The notes below the pieces were generated by a model. It saw only the letters and a list, made by a program, of their open reading frames with translations. It did not search any database and was not told the DNA's origin. Of a stretch of DNA of 6,938 nucleotides, positions 1 through 6,864 are shown in pieces (the first letter of the stretch is position 1; every line of letters starts with the position of its first letter). The position numbers were made by a program, and so were the translations under genes. This stretch comes from Planctomycetia bacterium (GTDB taxonomy: Bacteria; Planctomycetota; Planctomycetia; Pirellulales; UBA1268), in assembly GCA_010027105.1 (NCBI GenBank), contig RGVT01000142.1, forward strand, positions 1 through 6,938. Reading direction: 5' to 3'.

Positions 1-806
1 CGGTAGCGGCCCACGCCGTGGGCCACGTGCACCACGTAGTCGCCTTCGTGGAGGTCGAGGAACGTGTCGATCGCGCGCGTGAGCCGATGGCGCGGGGCCC
101 GCACGGTCGCGTCCTCGCGCCGGAAGAGCTCGGCGCTCGAAATGACCACGAGTTTCTTCGGCACGAGCCGGAAGCCCGCCGAGAGCCGGCCGCGGGCGAA
201 GTGCAGCCGGCCGGACTTCGCCGGGGCGCTCGCCGCGAGCAGTTCGCCGAGCCGCTGCTCTTCGGCCTCCGTGGGCGCGACGATCCACACCTCCTGGTCC
301 TTGCCGACGGTGGCCAGTTCCTCGCACACGCGGTCGAGCACGCCGGTGAACCGCTCCACGCTCTCGACCGCGAGCGTGGCCGTGGCCTCGAGGCTCGACG
401 GCGCCACCGAGGCGAGCGTCACCGACGGAAACCGGTAGATCCTGGCGAACGTCTCCTCGGGATCGGAGACGGCCGCCGCCCCCTTGAGCCGTTCGTACGT
501 CCGCTTCGCCTCCTCGGCGCATTCGCCCGCCTCGACGAGCGCCCACCACGAGCCCCGGGGGAGGATGTCGGCCAGGTGCGTGCGCCGCGTCGCCGCGCCC
601 ACGCCCAGGGCCGTGAGGTCTATCGACTGGAGCGTGTCGACGCTCCGCTGGGAGACGGTGTCGAACGTGCGCAGCGACTCGATCTCGTCGCCGAAGAGTT
701 CCACGCGCACGGGCCGATCCCAATCGACGGCGAAGAGATCCACGATCCCTCCGCGGCGGGCGAACGAGCCGGGCCGGTCGATCGCGTCGGCCGCCTGCCA
801 GCCGCG
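1..806 (-). CDS. mfd: Transcription-repair coupling factor Mfd, internal fragment (partial at both ends)
   Basis: Read on the minus strand from 806 down to 1, the frame is open throughout and encodes the N-terminal half of Mfd. It starts near RGWQAADAIDRPGSFARRGG, which fits the family pattern GY..VD.V..PGEF..RGG before the UvrB-like domain 2. It goes on through DLFAVDWDRPVRVELFGDE and ends in the start of the RNA-polymerase-interacting domain (HEGDYVVHVAHGVGRYR) at the window edge. There is no start codon in a credible place. Upstream of 806 the minus strand is antisense to the other mfd copy, so the normal first 150-200 residues are missing. The 3' part, including the helicase motor, would lie outside the window. 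Over about 251 aligned residues I count about 25 differences from the plus-strand copy (about 90% identity). The lack of stops or indels shows it evolved as a coding gene. Whether it is a real second locus or an assembly join cannot be settled here. Confidence 0.85.
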
Positions 807-808
807 GC
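801..808. other. Palindromic octamer at the inverted-repeat junction
   Basis: GCCGCGGC is its own reverse complement. It is shared by both mfd copies at the join: read leftwards on the minus strand it gives the RG of RGW, and read rightwards it gives the RG of RGGI. This is the point where the sequence changes from one mfd copy to the other. Short palindromic homology is what a strand-switching event (in the cell or during amplification or assembly) would use, although such octamers are common in GC-rich DNA. Confidence 0.6.
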
Positions 809-847
809 GGGATCGTCGATCTCTTCGCGGTCGATTGGGACCGGCCC

Positions 848-3493
848 GTGCGCGTCGAGCTCTGCGGCGACGAGATCGAATCGCTGCGGACGTTCGACAC
901 GGTCTCGCAGCGGAGCGTCGAAACGCTCGAGGCGATCGACCTCACGGCCCTTGGCGCGGGCTCTGCCGCCCGCCGCACGCACCTGGCCGACATTCTTCCG
1001 CCCGGATCGTGGTGGGCGCTCGTCGAGCCCGGCGAACTGGCCGAAGAGGCGAAACGCACGTACGACCGGCTCAAGGACGCGGCGGAGGTCTCCGACCCGG
1101 AGGAGACGTTCGCCCGCATCTACCGCTTTCCATCGGTGACGCTCTCGTCGATCGCGCCTTCGAGCCTCGAGGCCTCCTGCACGCTCGCCGTCGAGAGCGT
1201 GGAGCGGTTCACGGGCGTGCTCGATCGCGTCTGTGAGGAGCTCGGCACCGTCGGCAAGGACCAGGAAGTGTGGGTCGTGGCGCCGACCGAGGCCGAGGAG
1301 CAGCGGCTCGGCGAGCTGCTCGCGGGAAGCGCCCCCGCCGCGTCGGGCCGGCTGCACTTCGCCCGGGGCCGGCTCTCGGCGGGCTTTCGGCTCGTGCCGG
1401 AGAAGCTCGTGATCGTCTCGAGCGCCGAGCTGTTTCGTCGCGAGGACGTGACGGTGCGGGCCCCGCGGCACCGGCTCACCCGCGCGATCGACACCTTCCT
1501 CGACCTCCACGAGGGCGACTACGTCGTGCATGTGGCCCACGGCGTGGGCCGCTACCGGGGCCTGAAGCTCCTCGAGAAGCAGGACCGCACCGAGGAGTTC
1601 CTCGAGATCGAGTTCGCCGAGGGCACGCGGATCTACGTGCCGGCCTCGTGCATCGAGCTCGTGCAGAAATACGTGGGCGGCACGAAGCTCGCCCCCAAGC
1701 TCGCCAAGATCGGGGGCACGCTGTGGGCGAAACAGAAGGCGGCGGTGCAGGAGGCGGTGGCCGACATGGCCGCCGACATGCTCCAGCTGCAGGCCAGGCG
1801 GGCCGAGCGGCCGGGCGTCGGCTTCCCCCCCGACACCCCCTGGCAGCGGGCGTTCGAGGAGTCGTTTCCGTTCGACGAGACGCCCGACCAGCTCACCGCC
1901 AACGACGCCATCAAGGCCGACATGCAGGCCCCCAAGCCGATGGACCGGCTGCTCTGCGGCGACGTGGGCTTCGGCAAGACGGAGATGGCGATGCGGGCCG
2001 CCTTCAAGGCCGTCGAGGCGGGCTACCAGGTGGCCGTGCTCGTGCCCACGACCGTGCTCGCCGAACAGCACAGGCGCAGCTTCGCCGCGCGGTTCTCCGA
2101 GTTTCCCTTCACGATCCGCTCATTGTCGCGATTCTCCTCGGCCCAGGAAGAGCGCGAGGTGCTCGAGGGCCTCGCCCGCAAGAGCGTCGACATCGTGATC
2201 GGCACCCACCGCCTCGCCCAGAGCGACATCCATTTCGCGAACCTCGGGCTGCTCGTCGTGGACGAGGAGCAACGGTTCGGCGTGGACGTGAAGGAAAAGC
2301 TCAAGGCGCTGCGGGCGAGCGTGGACGTGCTCACCATGACCGCCACGCCGATCCCGCGCACGCTCCACATGTCGATGCTCGGCATCCGCGATATCTCGAA
2401 CCTCACGACGCCGCCGGCCAACCGGATCGCCGTCGAGACCCGCGTGCTGCGCTGGAACGGGCCGCTCATCAAGACGGCGATCGACCGGGAACTGGCCCGG
2501 GGCGGGCAGGTGTTCTTCGTGCACAACCGGATCCACGACATCCATCAGGTGGCCCACCGGCTCGCCCAGATCGTGCCCGAGGCGACGATCGGCATCGGCC
2601 ACGGCCGGCTCTCGGAGAGCGAGCTCGAGGAGGTGATGCTCGACTTCGTGGCGGGGAGAACCGACATCCTGCTCGCCACCACGATCATCGAGAGCGGCCT
2701 CGACATCCCGAACGCCAACACGATCTTCATCGACGAGGCCGACACCTACGGCCTGGCCGACCTGCACCAATTGCGCGGCCGCGTGGGCCGCTCGCACCAC
2801 CGGGCCTACTGCTATCTCCTGGTCGACGAGACGGCGCACCTCACGAGCACGGCGGCCCGCCGGCTCCGCGCGATCCAGGAGTTTTCGAGCATGGGGGCGG
2901 GCTTCTCGCTTTCGATGCGCGACCTCGAGATTCGCGGCGCGGGCAACCTCCTCGGCACGCAGCAGAGCGGCCACATCGCCACGGTGGGCTACGAGCTCTA
3001 TTGCCGGCTGCTCGAGCAGGCGGTGCGCGGGCTCAAGGCCCTGCCGCCGGCCGAGCCGCCGCAGGTGAACATCGACCTCCCGGGCGAGGCCTGGCTGCCG
3101 CGCGACTACATCGCCGACTTCCGCACGAAGATCGACGTCTACCGCCGGCTCTCGCGGGCCACCGAGGAGAGCCAGATCGACGACCTCGCCGCCGAGCTCG
3201 CCGACCGGTTCGGGCCGCTGCCGGGAGAGGCCCGGCGGCTGCTTGACTATGCGCGGCTGCGCGTGGCCGCTGCGGCCCATGGCATCGACACGATCGGCCG
3301 CGAGGCGGGGATGATCATGATCGGCCACCACGAAAGCGAGCGGATCGACCGCCTGCGGCAGGCGGCGGGAAAGAAGGGCCGCGAGGTGCGGATCGTGGAC
3401 CGGAACACCGCCGTCGTGCCGCTCTCCCCGGACACGGTCTCCGATCCGGACAAGCTCCTGACGAGTGTCCGATCGCTGCTGCGACTATCGTGA
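848..3493 (+). CDS. mfd: Transcription-repair coupling factor Mfd, 5'-truncated
   Basis: Mfd is the DNA translocase that pushes stalled RNA polymerase off DNA and recruits UvrA for nucleotide excision repair. From the GTG at 848 (residue 1), the UvrB-like domain comes first (VRVELCGDEIESLRTFD). The CarD-like RNA-polymerase-interacting domain is at about 220-280 (GDYVVHVAHGVGRY...YVPASCIELV). The superfamily 2 motor has Walker A GDVGFGKT (371-378), DEEQRFG (from 472), TATPIPRT (498-505), IESGLDIPNANT and QLRGRVGRS (641-649). RDLEIRGAGNLLG and the C-terminal TRCF domain (about 740-810) follow. The GTG is only the first usable codon in frame: Mfd homology already starts at 803 (RGGIVDLFAVDWD, in frame, no stop). 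At 881 residues the protein is well short of the usual 1050-1150, because the inverted-repeat junction removes the true N terminus. The rest is intact and every motor motif is present. One oddity is Cys in ELCGDE, where the other copy and the family have Phe. Confidence 0.95.
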   Translation: MRVELCGDEIESLRTFDTVSQRSVETLEAIDLTALGAGSAARRTHLADILPPGSWWALVEPGELAEEAKRTYDRLKDAAEVSDPEETFARIYRFPSVTLSSIAPSSLEASCTLAVESVERFTGVLDRVCEELGTVGKDQEVWVVAPTEAEEQRLGELLAGSAPAASGRLHFARGRLSAGFRLVPEKLVIVSSAELFRREDVTVRAPRHRLTRAIDTFLDLHEGDYVVHVAHGVGRYRGLKLLEKQDRTEEFLEIEFAEGTRIYVPASCIELVQKYVGGTKLAPKLAKIGGTLWAKQKAAVQEAVADMAADMLQLQARRAERPGVGFPPDTPWQRAFEESFPFDETPDQLTANDAIKADMQAPKPMDRLLCGDVGFGKTEMAMRAAFKAVEAGYQVAVLVPTTVLAEQHRRSFAARFSEFPFTIRSLSRFSSAQEEREVLEGLARKSVDIVIGTHRLAQSDIHFANLGLLVVDEEQRFGVDVKEKLKALRASVDVLTMTATPIPRTLHMSMLGIRDISNLTTPPANRIAVETRVLRWNGPLIKTAIDRELARGGQVFFVHNRIHDIHQVAHRLAQIVPEATIGIGHGRLSESELEEVMLDFVAGRTDILLATTIIESGLDIPNANTIFIDEADTYGLADLHQLRGRVGRSHHRAYCYLLVDETAHLTSTAARRLRAIQEFSSMGAGFSLSMRDLEIRGAGNLLGTQQSGHIATVGYELYCRLLEQAVRGLKALPPAEPPQVNIDLPGEAWLPRDYIADFRTKIDVYRRLSRATEESQIDDLAAELADRFGPLPGEARRLLDYARLRVAAAAHGIDTIGREAGMIMIGHHESERIDRLRQAAGKKGREVRIVDRNTAVVPLSPDTVSDPDKLLTSVRSLLRLS

Positions 3494-3504
3494 ACCGAGG
3501 GCGT

Positions 3505-3525
3505 GGGTCCGGTATTCCCGGTCCC
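3505..3525 (+). terminator. Weak candidate terminator hairpin after mfd
   Basis: GGGTCCGG (3505-3512) can pair with CCGGTCCC (3518-3525) across a 5-nt loop, giving seven G/C pairs and one T-T mismatch. It begins 11 nt after the mfd stop codon. There is no T tract directly behind it; the nearest is TTTTT about 17 nt later. It may stop transcription or just be a GC-rich fold. Confidence 0.3.
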
Positions 3526-3547
3526 TGAAGAGGTCATCGCCATTTTT

Positions 3548-3577
3548 CTGGAAACCGGCTCAGATCCTTGGTAGTCT
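3548..3577 (+). promoter_or_regulatory. Possible promoter of the PEP-CTERM gene
   Basis: TAGTCT at 3572-3577 resembles the -10 boxes seen before the next two genes (TATAGT and TAGACT). An indistinct -35 (CTGGAA, 3548-3553) lies 18 nt upstream. Transcription would start near 3584, leaving a leader of about 45 nt before the ATG at 3629. The -10 box sits in a small inverted repeat, GTAG-TCTC-CTAC (3571-3582), which could be an operator. The call rests on weak matches. Confidence 0.25.
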
Positions 3578-3628
3578 CCTACTCCGGTCACCAATGCTTC
3601 ACACCGACTGTTCTCCGGACCTGCACAG

Positions 3629-5287
3629 ATGAGACCCGCGATCCTTCGACTGCTGGCGCTCGCGGCATGCTTCTTGATCGCCCAGCCCGTGTTCGGCCAG
3701 GTCACGACGAGCCTGCAGGTCGTAAACAAGTTCAACGCGGGCGCCTCGTATTTCGGCAACTCGTATTCGGACGACCAGGTCTGGCTGTACTTCATCAATA
3801 CCAGTACCGCGGTGACCTACACGAACACCAGCGGCTCGTCGGTGGCCGTCGTGGCTTCGCAGCCGATCCAGCTCAGCAGCGTGCAGAACGGCACGTTTTC
3901 AATCGGTGTCGGGTCCGTAGGGACGAGGGTCTGGGCTGCACTGGGCGCCACGAACCCGTTCACGTCGGGCCAGCCTCAGCAGTTCCAGAAAAACATCCCG
4001 TACGCGCTCGCGGAATGGACCGTCAACGGAAACAGTTACGACAACGTCGACGTCTCCTATGAGGATAGCTTTTCGTTTCCCACGATGCTGCGTGTCGTGA
4101 ACTCGAGCGGAACCTCGTCCGCCGGATTTCCTGCGGGGACCCAGGCGGCCACGGTGGTGTCGGCCTTGACCGCCGCGCTTCCCGCGCCGGTCGGCCCGAG
4201 CGGCACCTCGAATCCCAACTATCCGTCGGCATCCGCGAACAACGGCGTGGGCTGGAGCCCGGTGTCGACGGTCGACGCGACTCCTGCCGCCGTGCGCCCC
4301 ATCGGCTCATCGAAGTACTGGATCTCGGCGGCGGACACCAACGGCAACTTGACGGCGTATCAGTACATCCCGAGCTTCAACGACTACCTGGGGTATCTGC
4401 AGGCCCACACGCCGAAGACGGTGGTGTCGTCTGGCACCATCCAGGGCTACTACGTCGACTACTCGGGCAACGGTGGTTACTCGGGCTACGTCAGCATCAC
4501 CGGCTCGGACCAGGCGTACGGCATCCAGGTTCACGACATCCGCGTCAACACGGCTCCCAGTGCGGCGAACAACTGGCAGGCTTCGCCGAGCGCCGGCACG
4601 GCGACCGGCGGCACGCTCACGATCGCCGCGAACGGCGCCTCGCTGCCATGTGGCGCATCGGGGCAATCGGGCACCACCAACACCATCAATGGCAACTGGA
4701 CCGACCTGACCATCGCGACGGGCGCAAGCCTTATCAATGGAGACTTTGCGAGCGGGCCGGTAGTAGTGGGAACCGGTGACTTCAGCCCCGGCGGCTCGCA
4801 AGTGGGCATCAATACGACCTTCCTCGCCTCGATCAGCGCGAGCATGGCGACCGGCCTGCTGGGCAGCGGGACGTACATGAGCGGCATGTGGGCCGACCCA
4901 TCTGCCGGTACGCTTATCGCGGATCCCGGTGGCACTATGCGATGGTTCAACACGCTGACCCGGGAGCAATCGACGCAGGTTCTGTTCGACAAGGCGTGGG
5001 GCGCGGGTCAGCAGTTCTACGATCCGTACTGGGCGACGTTGGCCAACCTTTCCGGCATGCAGGGATACCTGTCTCCTTTCAACGATCGCTGGTCGAACTT
5101 CAGCCCTGACTTTGCTCTCTTGCCCACCGCTGGGGCGAACGCCGTCACGTGGGAATTGGGGATGGTGGCGGCGGTTCCCGAACCGTCGAGCCTGTTGCTT
5201 GCGGCCGCGGGAATTGCCGGCCTGGCGGGGGTGGGATCGCAGCGACGTCGGAGGCGTGTGCGGGCCCGGGTCGGCGAAACGGTCTGA
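3629..5287 (+). CDS. PEP-CTERM sorting domain-containing secreted protein, possibly thaumatin/GH64-like fold
   Basis: This is an exported surface or matrix protein of 552 residues. Residues 1-23 form a signal peptide (hydrophobic LLALAACFLIA, likely cut after VFG). The C terminus is a PEP-CTERM signal: VPEPSS (516-521), an Ala/Leu/Gly hydrophobic stretch to about 536, then QRRRRR and a ten-residue basic tail. In known systems an exosortase recognises this signal. The mature part is rich in Ser, Thr, Gly and Asn and has essentially no cysteine bridges (one Cys near 341). Residues 45-150 (VWLYFIN, GTRVWAALG, ALAEWTV from 127, NVDVSYEDSFSFP from 140) recall the opening of GH64 beta-1,3-glucanase/thaumatin-like proteins, which carry an EFT...N.SYVD..LP pattern. 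That is my visual impression, not a search result. LAAC at 11-14 also fits a lipobox, but the hydrophobic run continues past it, so Sec/SPase I cleavage is more likely. Codon choice is visibly less GC-biased than in the flanking genes. The start has no clear Shine-Dalgarno sequence. Confidence 0.88.
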   Translation: MRPAILRLLALAACFLIAQPVFGQVTTSLQVVNKFNAGASYFGNSYSDDQVWLYFINTSTAVTYTNTSGSSVAVVASQPIQLSSVQNGTFSIGVGSVGTRVWAALGATNPFTSGQPQQFQKNIPYALAEWTVNGNSYDNVDVSYEDSFSFPTMLRVVNSSGTSSAGFPAGTQAATVVSALTAALPAPVGPSGTSNPNYPSASANNGVGWSPVSTVDATPAAVRPIGSSKYWISAADTNGNLTAYQYIPSFNDYLGYLQAHTPKTVVSSGTIQGYYVDYSGNGGYSGYVSITGSDQAYGIQVHDIRVNTAPSAANNWQASPSAGTATGGTLTIAANGASLPCGASGQSGTTNTINGNWTDLTIATGASLINGDFASGPVVVGTGDFSPGGSQVGINTTFLASISASMATGLLGSGTYMSGMWADPSAGTLIADPGGTMRWFNTLTREQSTQVLFDKAWGAGQQFYDPYWATLANLSGMQGYLSPFNDRWSNFSPDFALLPTAGANAVTWELGMVAAVPEPSSLLLAAAGIAGLAGVGSQRRRRRVRARVGETV

Positions 5288-5305
5288 TTTCGGGAGGGGC
5301 GTGGG

Positions 5306-5326
5306 CCGCAGTGTGGGGCCCTGCGG
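5306..5326 (+). terminator. Weak hairpin after the PEP-CTERM gene
   Basis: CCGCAG (5306-5311) is a perfect inverted repeat of CTGCGG (5321-5326) around a 9-nt loop, starting 18 nt after the stop codon. No T tract follows. It is only a candidate transcription end signal in GC-rich DNA where six-base stems are frequent. Confidence 0.2.
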
Positions 5327-5332
5327 GCGGTC

Positions 5333-5362
5333 TTGCGACCCGGCTCCGGGGAGTCCTATAGT
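5333..5362 (+). promoter_or_regulatory. Sigma70-type promoter of the parvulin gene
   Basis: TTGCGA (5333-5338, four of six matches to TTGACA) and TATAGT (5357-5362, five of six to TATAAT) are separated by 18 nt. The expected transcription start near 5369 lies about 19 nt ahead of the ATG at 5388. This supports that start over the much longer frame that opens at 5112 inside the PEP-CTERM gene. Confidence 0.55.
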
Positions 5363-5372
5363 TCCCGCCCCT

Positions 5373-5414
5373 CGAGAGCCGCCGTGCATGCACCAGCCGG
5401 GCGAGAGCCGCCGT
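5373..5414 (+). repeat. 13-bp direct repeat flanking the parvulin start codon
   Basis: CGAGAGCCGCCGT occurs at 5373-5385 and again at 5402-5414, 29 bp apart, one copy on each side of the ATG at 5388. The first copy overlaps the place where a ribosome binding site would lie (GAGAG, about 9 nt upstream). The second encodes the E-S-R-R at the beginning of the protein. A related 15-mer, GCCGGGCGAGAGCCG, is found at 5396-5410 and 6797-6811. The role is unknown. Confidence 0.5.
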
Positions 5415-6821
5415 AACCTGAAGCACCCCGTGGCGGTCGCCCGGGCCCTGCTCTGGCTCGCCGTCGCGCTCGCGGCGCGGCCCGCCGCCGCGCAGCGGAT
5501 CGCCCAGCAGTTCGACGAGGGGGCGGCGAACGCGACGCAGGGGCCGATCACCGTCGGCCAGCCGGGCGGCAGCAACTCGATCATCCCCCAGCGGATGGTG
5601 CCCCACATGCCGAAGGCCATCTCGCGGCCCGACGGCTGGCCGGGCCGCAGGCCCGACGGCAAGAAGAGCGACAACCACGTCCTCTCGAGCATCCGCCCCG
5701 ATCCCGACGCGCCGATCGTGCCGATCGACTTCGGCCCCGACGTGGACGCCGCCCACGAGGGCGTGGTGCGGGCCGACCACCAGGAGCCCGTAGCGGGAGC
5801 CGCCGCCGCGCCCCCGAACGCCGGGCCCGAGGCCCGTTCGCTCGAGACGGCGCTGGTCGTGGCGCGCGTCGGCCCCGAGGTGGTGCTCGAGGGCGACCTG
5901 CTCACGCCGAGCGCGCTCGCCTGGCTGGCGAAGGTGTCGCCCGGCCTCAAGCCGGAGCAGGTCCGCGAGCTGAAGCTCCAGATCTGCAGGCAGGTGCTGC
6001 CGCAGCACGTGGAATCGCTGATCGTCTACGTCGACGCCTGCCGCACGATTCCCGAGGAGCGGCTGCCGGAGATCGAGAAGAAGGTGAACCACGCGTTCGA
6101 CGAGCAGCAGCTTCCGAAGATGATCAAGGACGCCGGGGTGACGAACGCGTCGGAATACGAGCAGCTCCTACGGTCGCGGGGGCAGTCGCTCGACCGGGTG
6201 CGGAAAATGTTCTTCGAGCGGGCCCTCGCCCAGCAGTGGGTCCAGCAGAAGGTGGCCGGCGACAAGGAAATCCCGCACGCCGACATGATCGCGTGGTACG
6301 AAAACCACCTCTCCGACTACGACTATCCCGCGAAGGCGAAGTTCGAGCAGCTGACGGCGCGGATCACGCCCACGCAGCCGCGCCAGGCCGCCTGGAACAA
6401 GCTCGCCGCGATGGGCAATGACGTGCTCGAGGGCAAGCCCTTCGCCGACGTGGCGAAGGCCCGCTCCGAGGGGCCGACCGCGTCGGGCGGCGGCGCCTAC
6501 GACTGGACGACGAAGGGGAGCCTGGCCTCGAACGTGCTCGACGAGGCGGTGTTCACGCTGCCCGTCGGGCAGTTGAGCGCGATCCTCGAAGACGGCCAGG
6601 CGTTGCACATCGTCCGCGTGACGGAGCGGACCGAGGCGGGCCGCACGCCCTTCCTCGAGGCCCAGGTCGGCATCCGGCAGTCGCTCGGGGACGAGCGGCG
6701 GAAGCGCGAGATCGACGACTACATGGCCAAACTCAAGGAACGGACGCCGGTCTGGACGGTGTTCGACGACCAGCCGCCCACCGCCACGGCCCGAGCGCCG
6801 GGCGAGAGCCGGCTGCGCTGA
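5388..6821 (+). CDS. SurA/PpiC-type parvulin peptidyl-prolyl cis-trans isomerase, exported
   Basis: This is a predicted cell-envelope foldase or chaperone of 477 residues that would act on exported proteins. The ATG at 5388 is chosen because it gives a clean N-terminal signal and lies just behind a promoter. Residues 1-35 contain SRRNLK (7-12), a hydrophobic core (LLWLAVALA) and a likely cut after AAA (33-35). Residues 36-150 are a Pro/Gly/Asp-rich, probably disordered linker. A SurA-N-like helical region follows from about 155 (VVARVGPEVVLEGDLL, then charged helices to about 310). The parvulin domain spans about 312-425, with GKPFADVAKARSEGPTASGGG (GGG at 367-369), FTLPVGQLS and ALHIVRV (His407). 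The first conserved parvulin His appears to be replaced (KFEQLTARI where RHILV is usual), so isomerase activity may be weak or absent. The gene does not overlap its neighbours and has its own promoter. The family call is firm; the exact name (surA, prsA, ppiC) is not. Confidence 0.9.
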   Translation: MHQPGESRRNLKHPVAVARALLWLAVALAARPAAAQRIAQQFDEGAANATQGPITVGQPGGSNSIIPQRMVPHMPKAISRPDGWPGRRPDGKKSDNHVLSSIRPDPDAPIVPIDFGPDVDAAHEGVVRADHQEPVAGAAAAPPNAGPEARSLETALVVARVGPEVVLEGDLLTPSALAWLAKVSPGLKPEQVRELKLQICRQVLPQHVESLIVYVDACRTIPEERLPEIEKKVNHAFDEQQLPKMIKDAGVTNASEYEQLLRSRGQSLDRVRKMFFERALAQQWVQQKVAGDKEIPHADMIAWYENHLSDYDYPAKAKFEQLTARITPTQPRQAAWNKLAAMGNDVLEGKPFADVAKARSEGPTASGGGAYDWTTKGSLASNVLDEAVFTLPVGQLSAILEDGQALHIVRVTERTEAGRTPFLEAQVGIRQSLGDERRKREIDDYMAKLKERTPVWTVFDDQPPTATARAPGESRLR

Positions 6822-6864
6822 CGCCGCTGCCGGGCGATCCATCCGGCCGGCCTGCGCGCGTGGG

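Larger units (their letters stand above)
1..1557. repeat. Diverged inverted repeat of mfd (arms 1-755 and 803-1557)
   Basis: The reverse complement of 1-755 aligns to 803-1557 without a gap. Paired positions sum to 1558 at both ends: RGG codons at 753-755 pair with 803-805, and the CGCTACCG at 1-8 pairs with 1550-1557. In the 53 codons next to the junction I count 17 base differences, 13 of them in third positions, so the arms are about 89% identical there. The central 47 bp (756-802) are unpaired and belong to the minus-strand mfd copy (codons for GWQAADAIDRPGSFAR). The left arm continues past the window edge, so its full length is unknown. Confidence 0.93.

Noticed and set aside
18..1139. 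373-residue plus-strand open frame across the inverted repeat
   Set aside because: It is the antisense and off-frame shadow of the two mfd copies, is rich in Arg/Gly/Pro and has no domain signature.
1..1557. Foldback sequencing read or attenuator-like hairpin as the source of the inverted repeat
   Set aside because: The arms differ at about one base in ten with a codon-position pattern and no indels. A single-molecule foldback would give matching arms or random errors with indels.
620..2071. 483-residue minus-strand open frame opposite mfd
   Set aside because: It is a shadow of the plus-strand mfd. It resembles the 18-1139 frame only because the underlying DNA is an inverted repeat.
1270..3246. 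658-residue plus-strand frame inside mfd
   Set aside because: It overlaps the intact Mfd motor domains in another frame, with low-complexity Arg/Gly/Ala sequence typical of GC-rich shadows.
5112..5387. Upstream extension of the parvulin frame
   Set aside because: It would overlap the end of the PEP-CTERM gene and place the signal peptide internally. The promoter at 5333-5362 and the signal peptide after 5388 favour the later ATG.
4307..5950. 547-residue minus-strand frame across the PEP-CTERM and parvulin genes
   Set aside because: It crosses a promoter and two well-supported genes, and its product has no recognisable family features.
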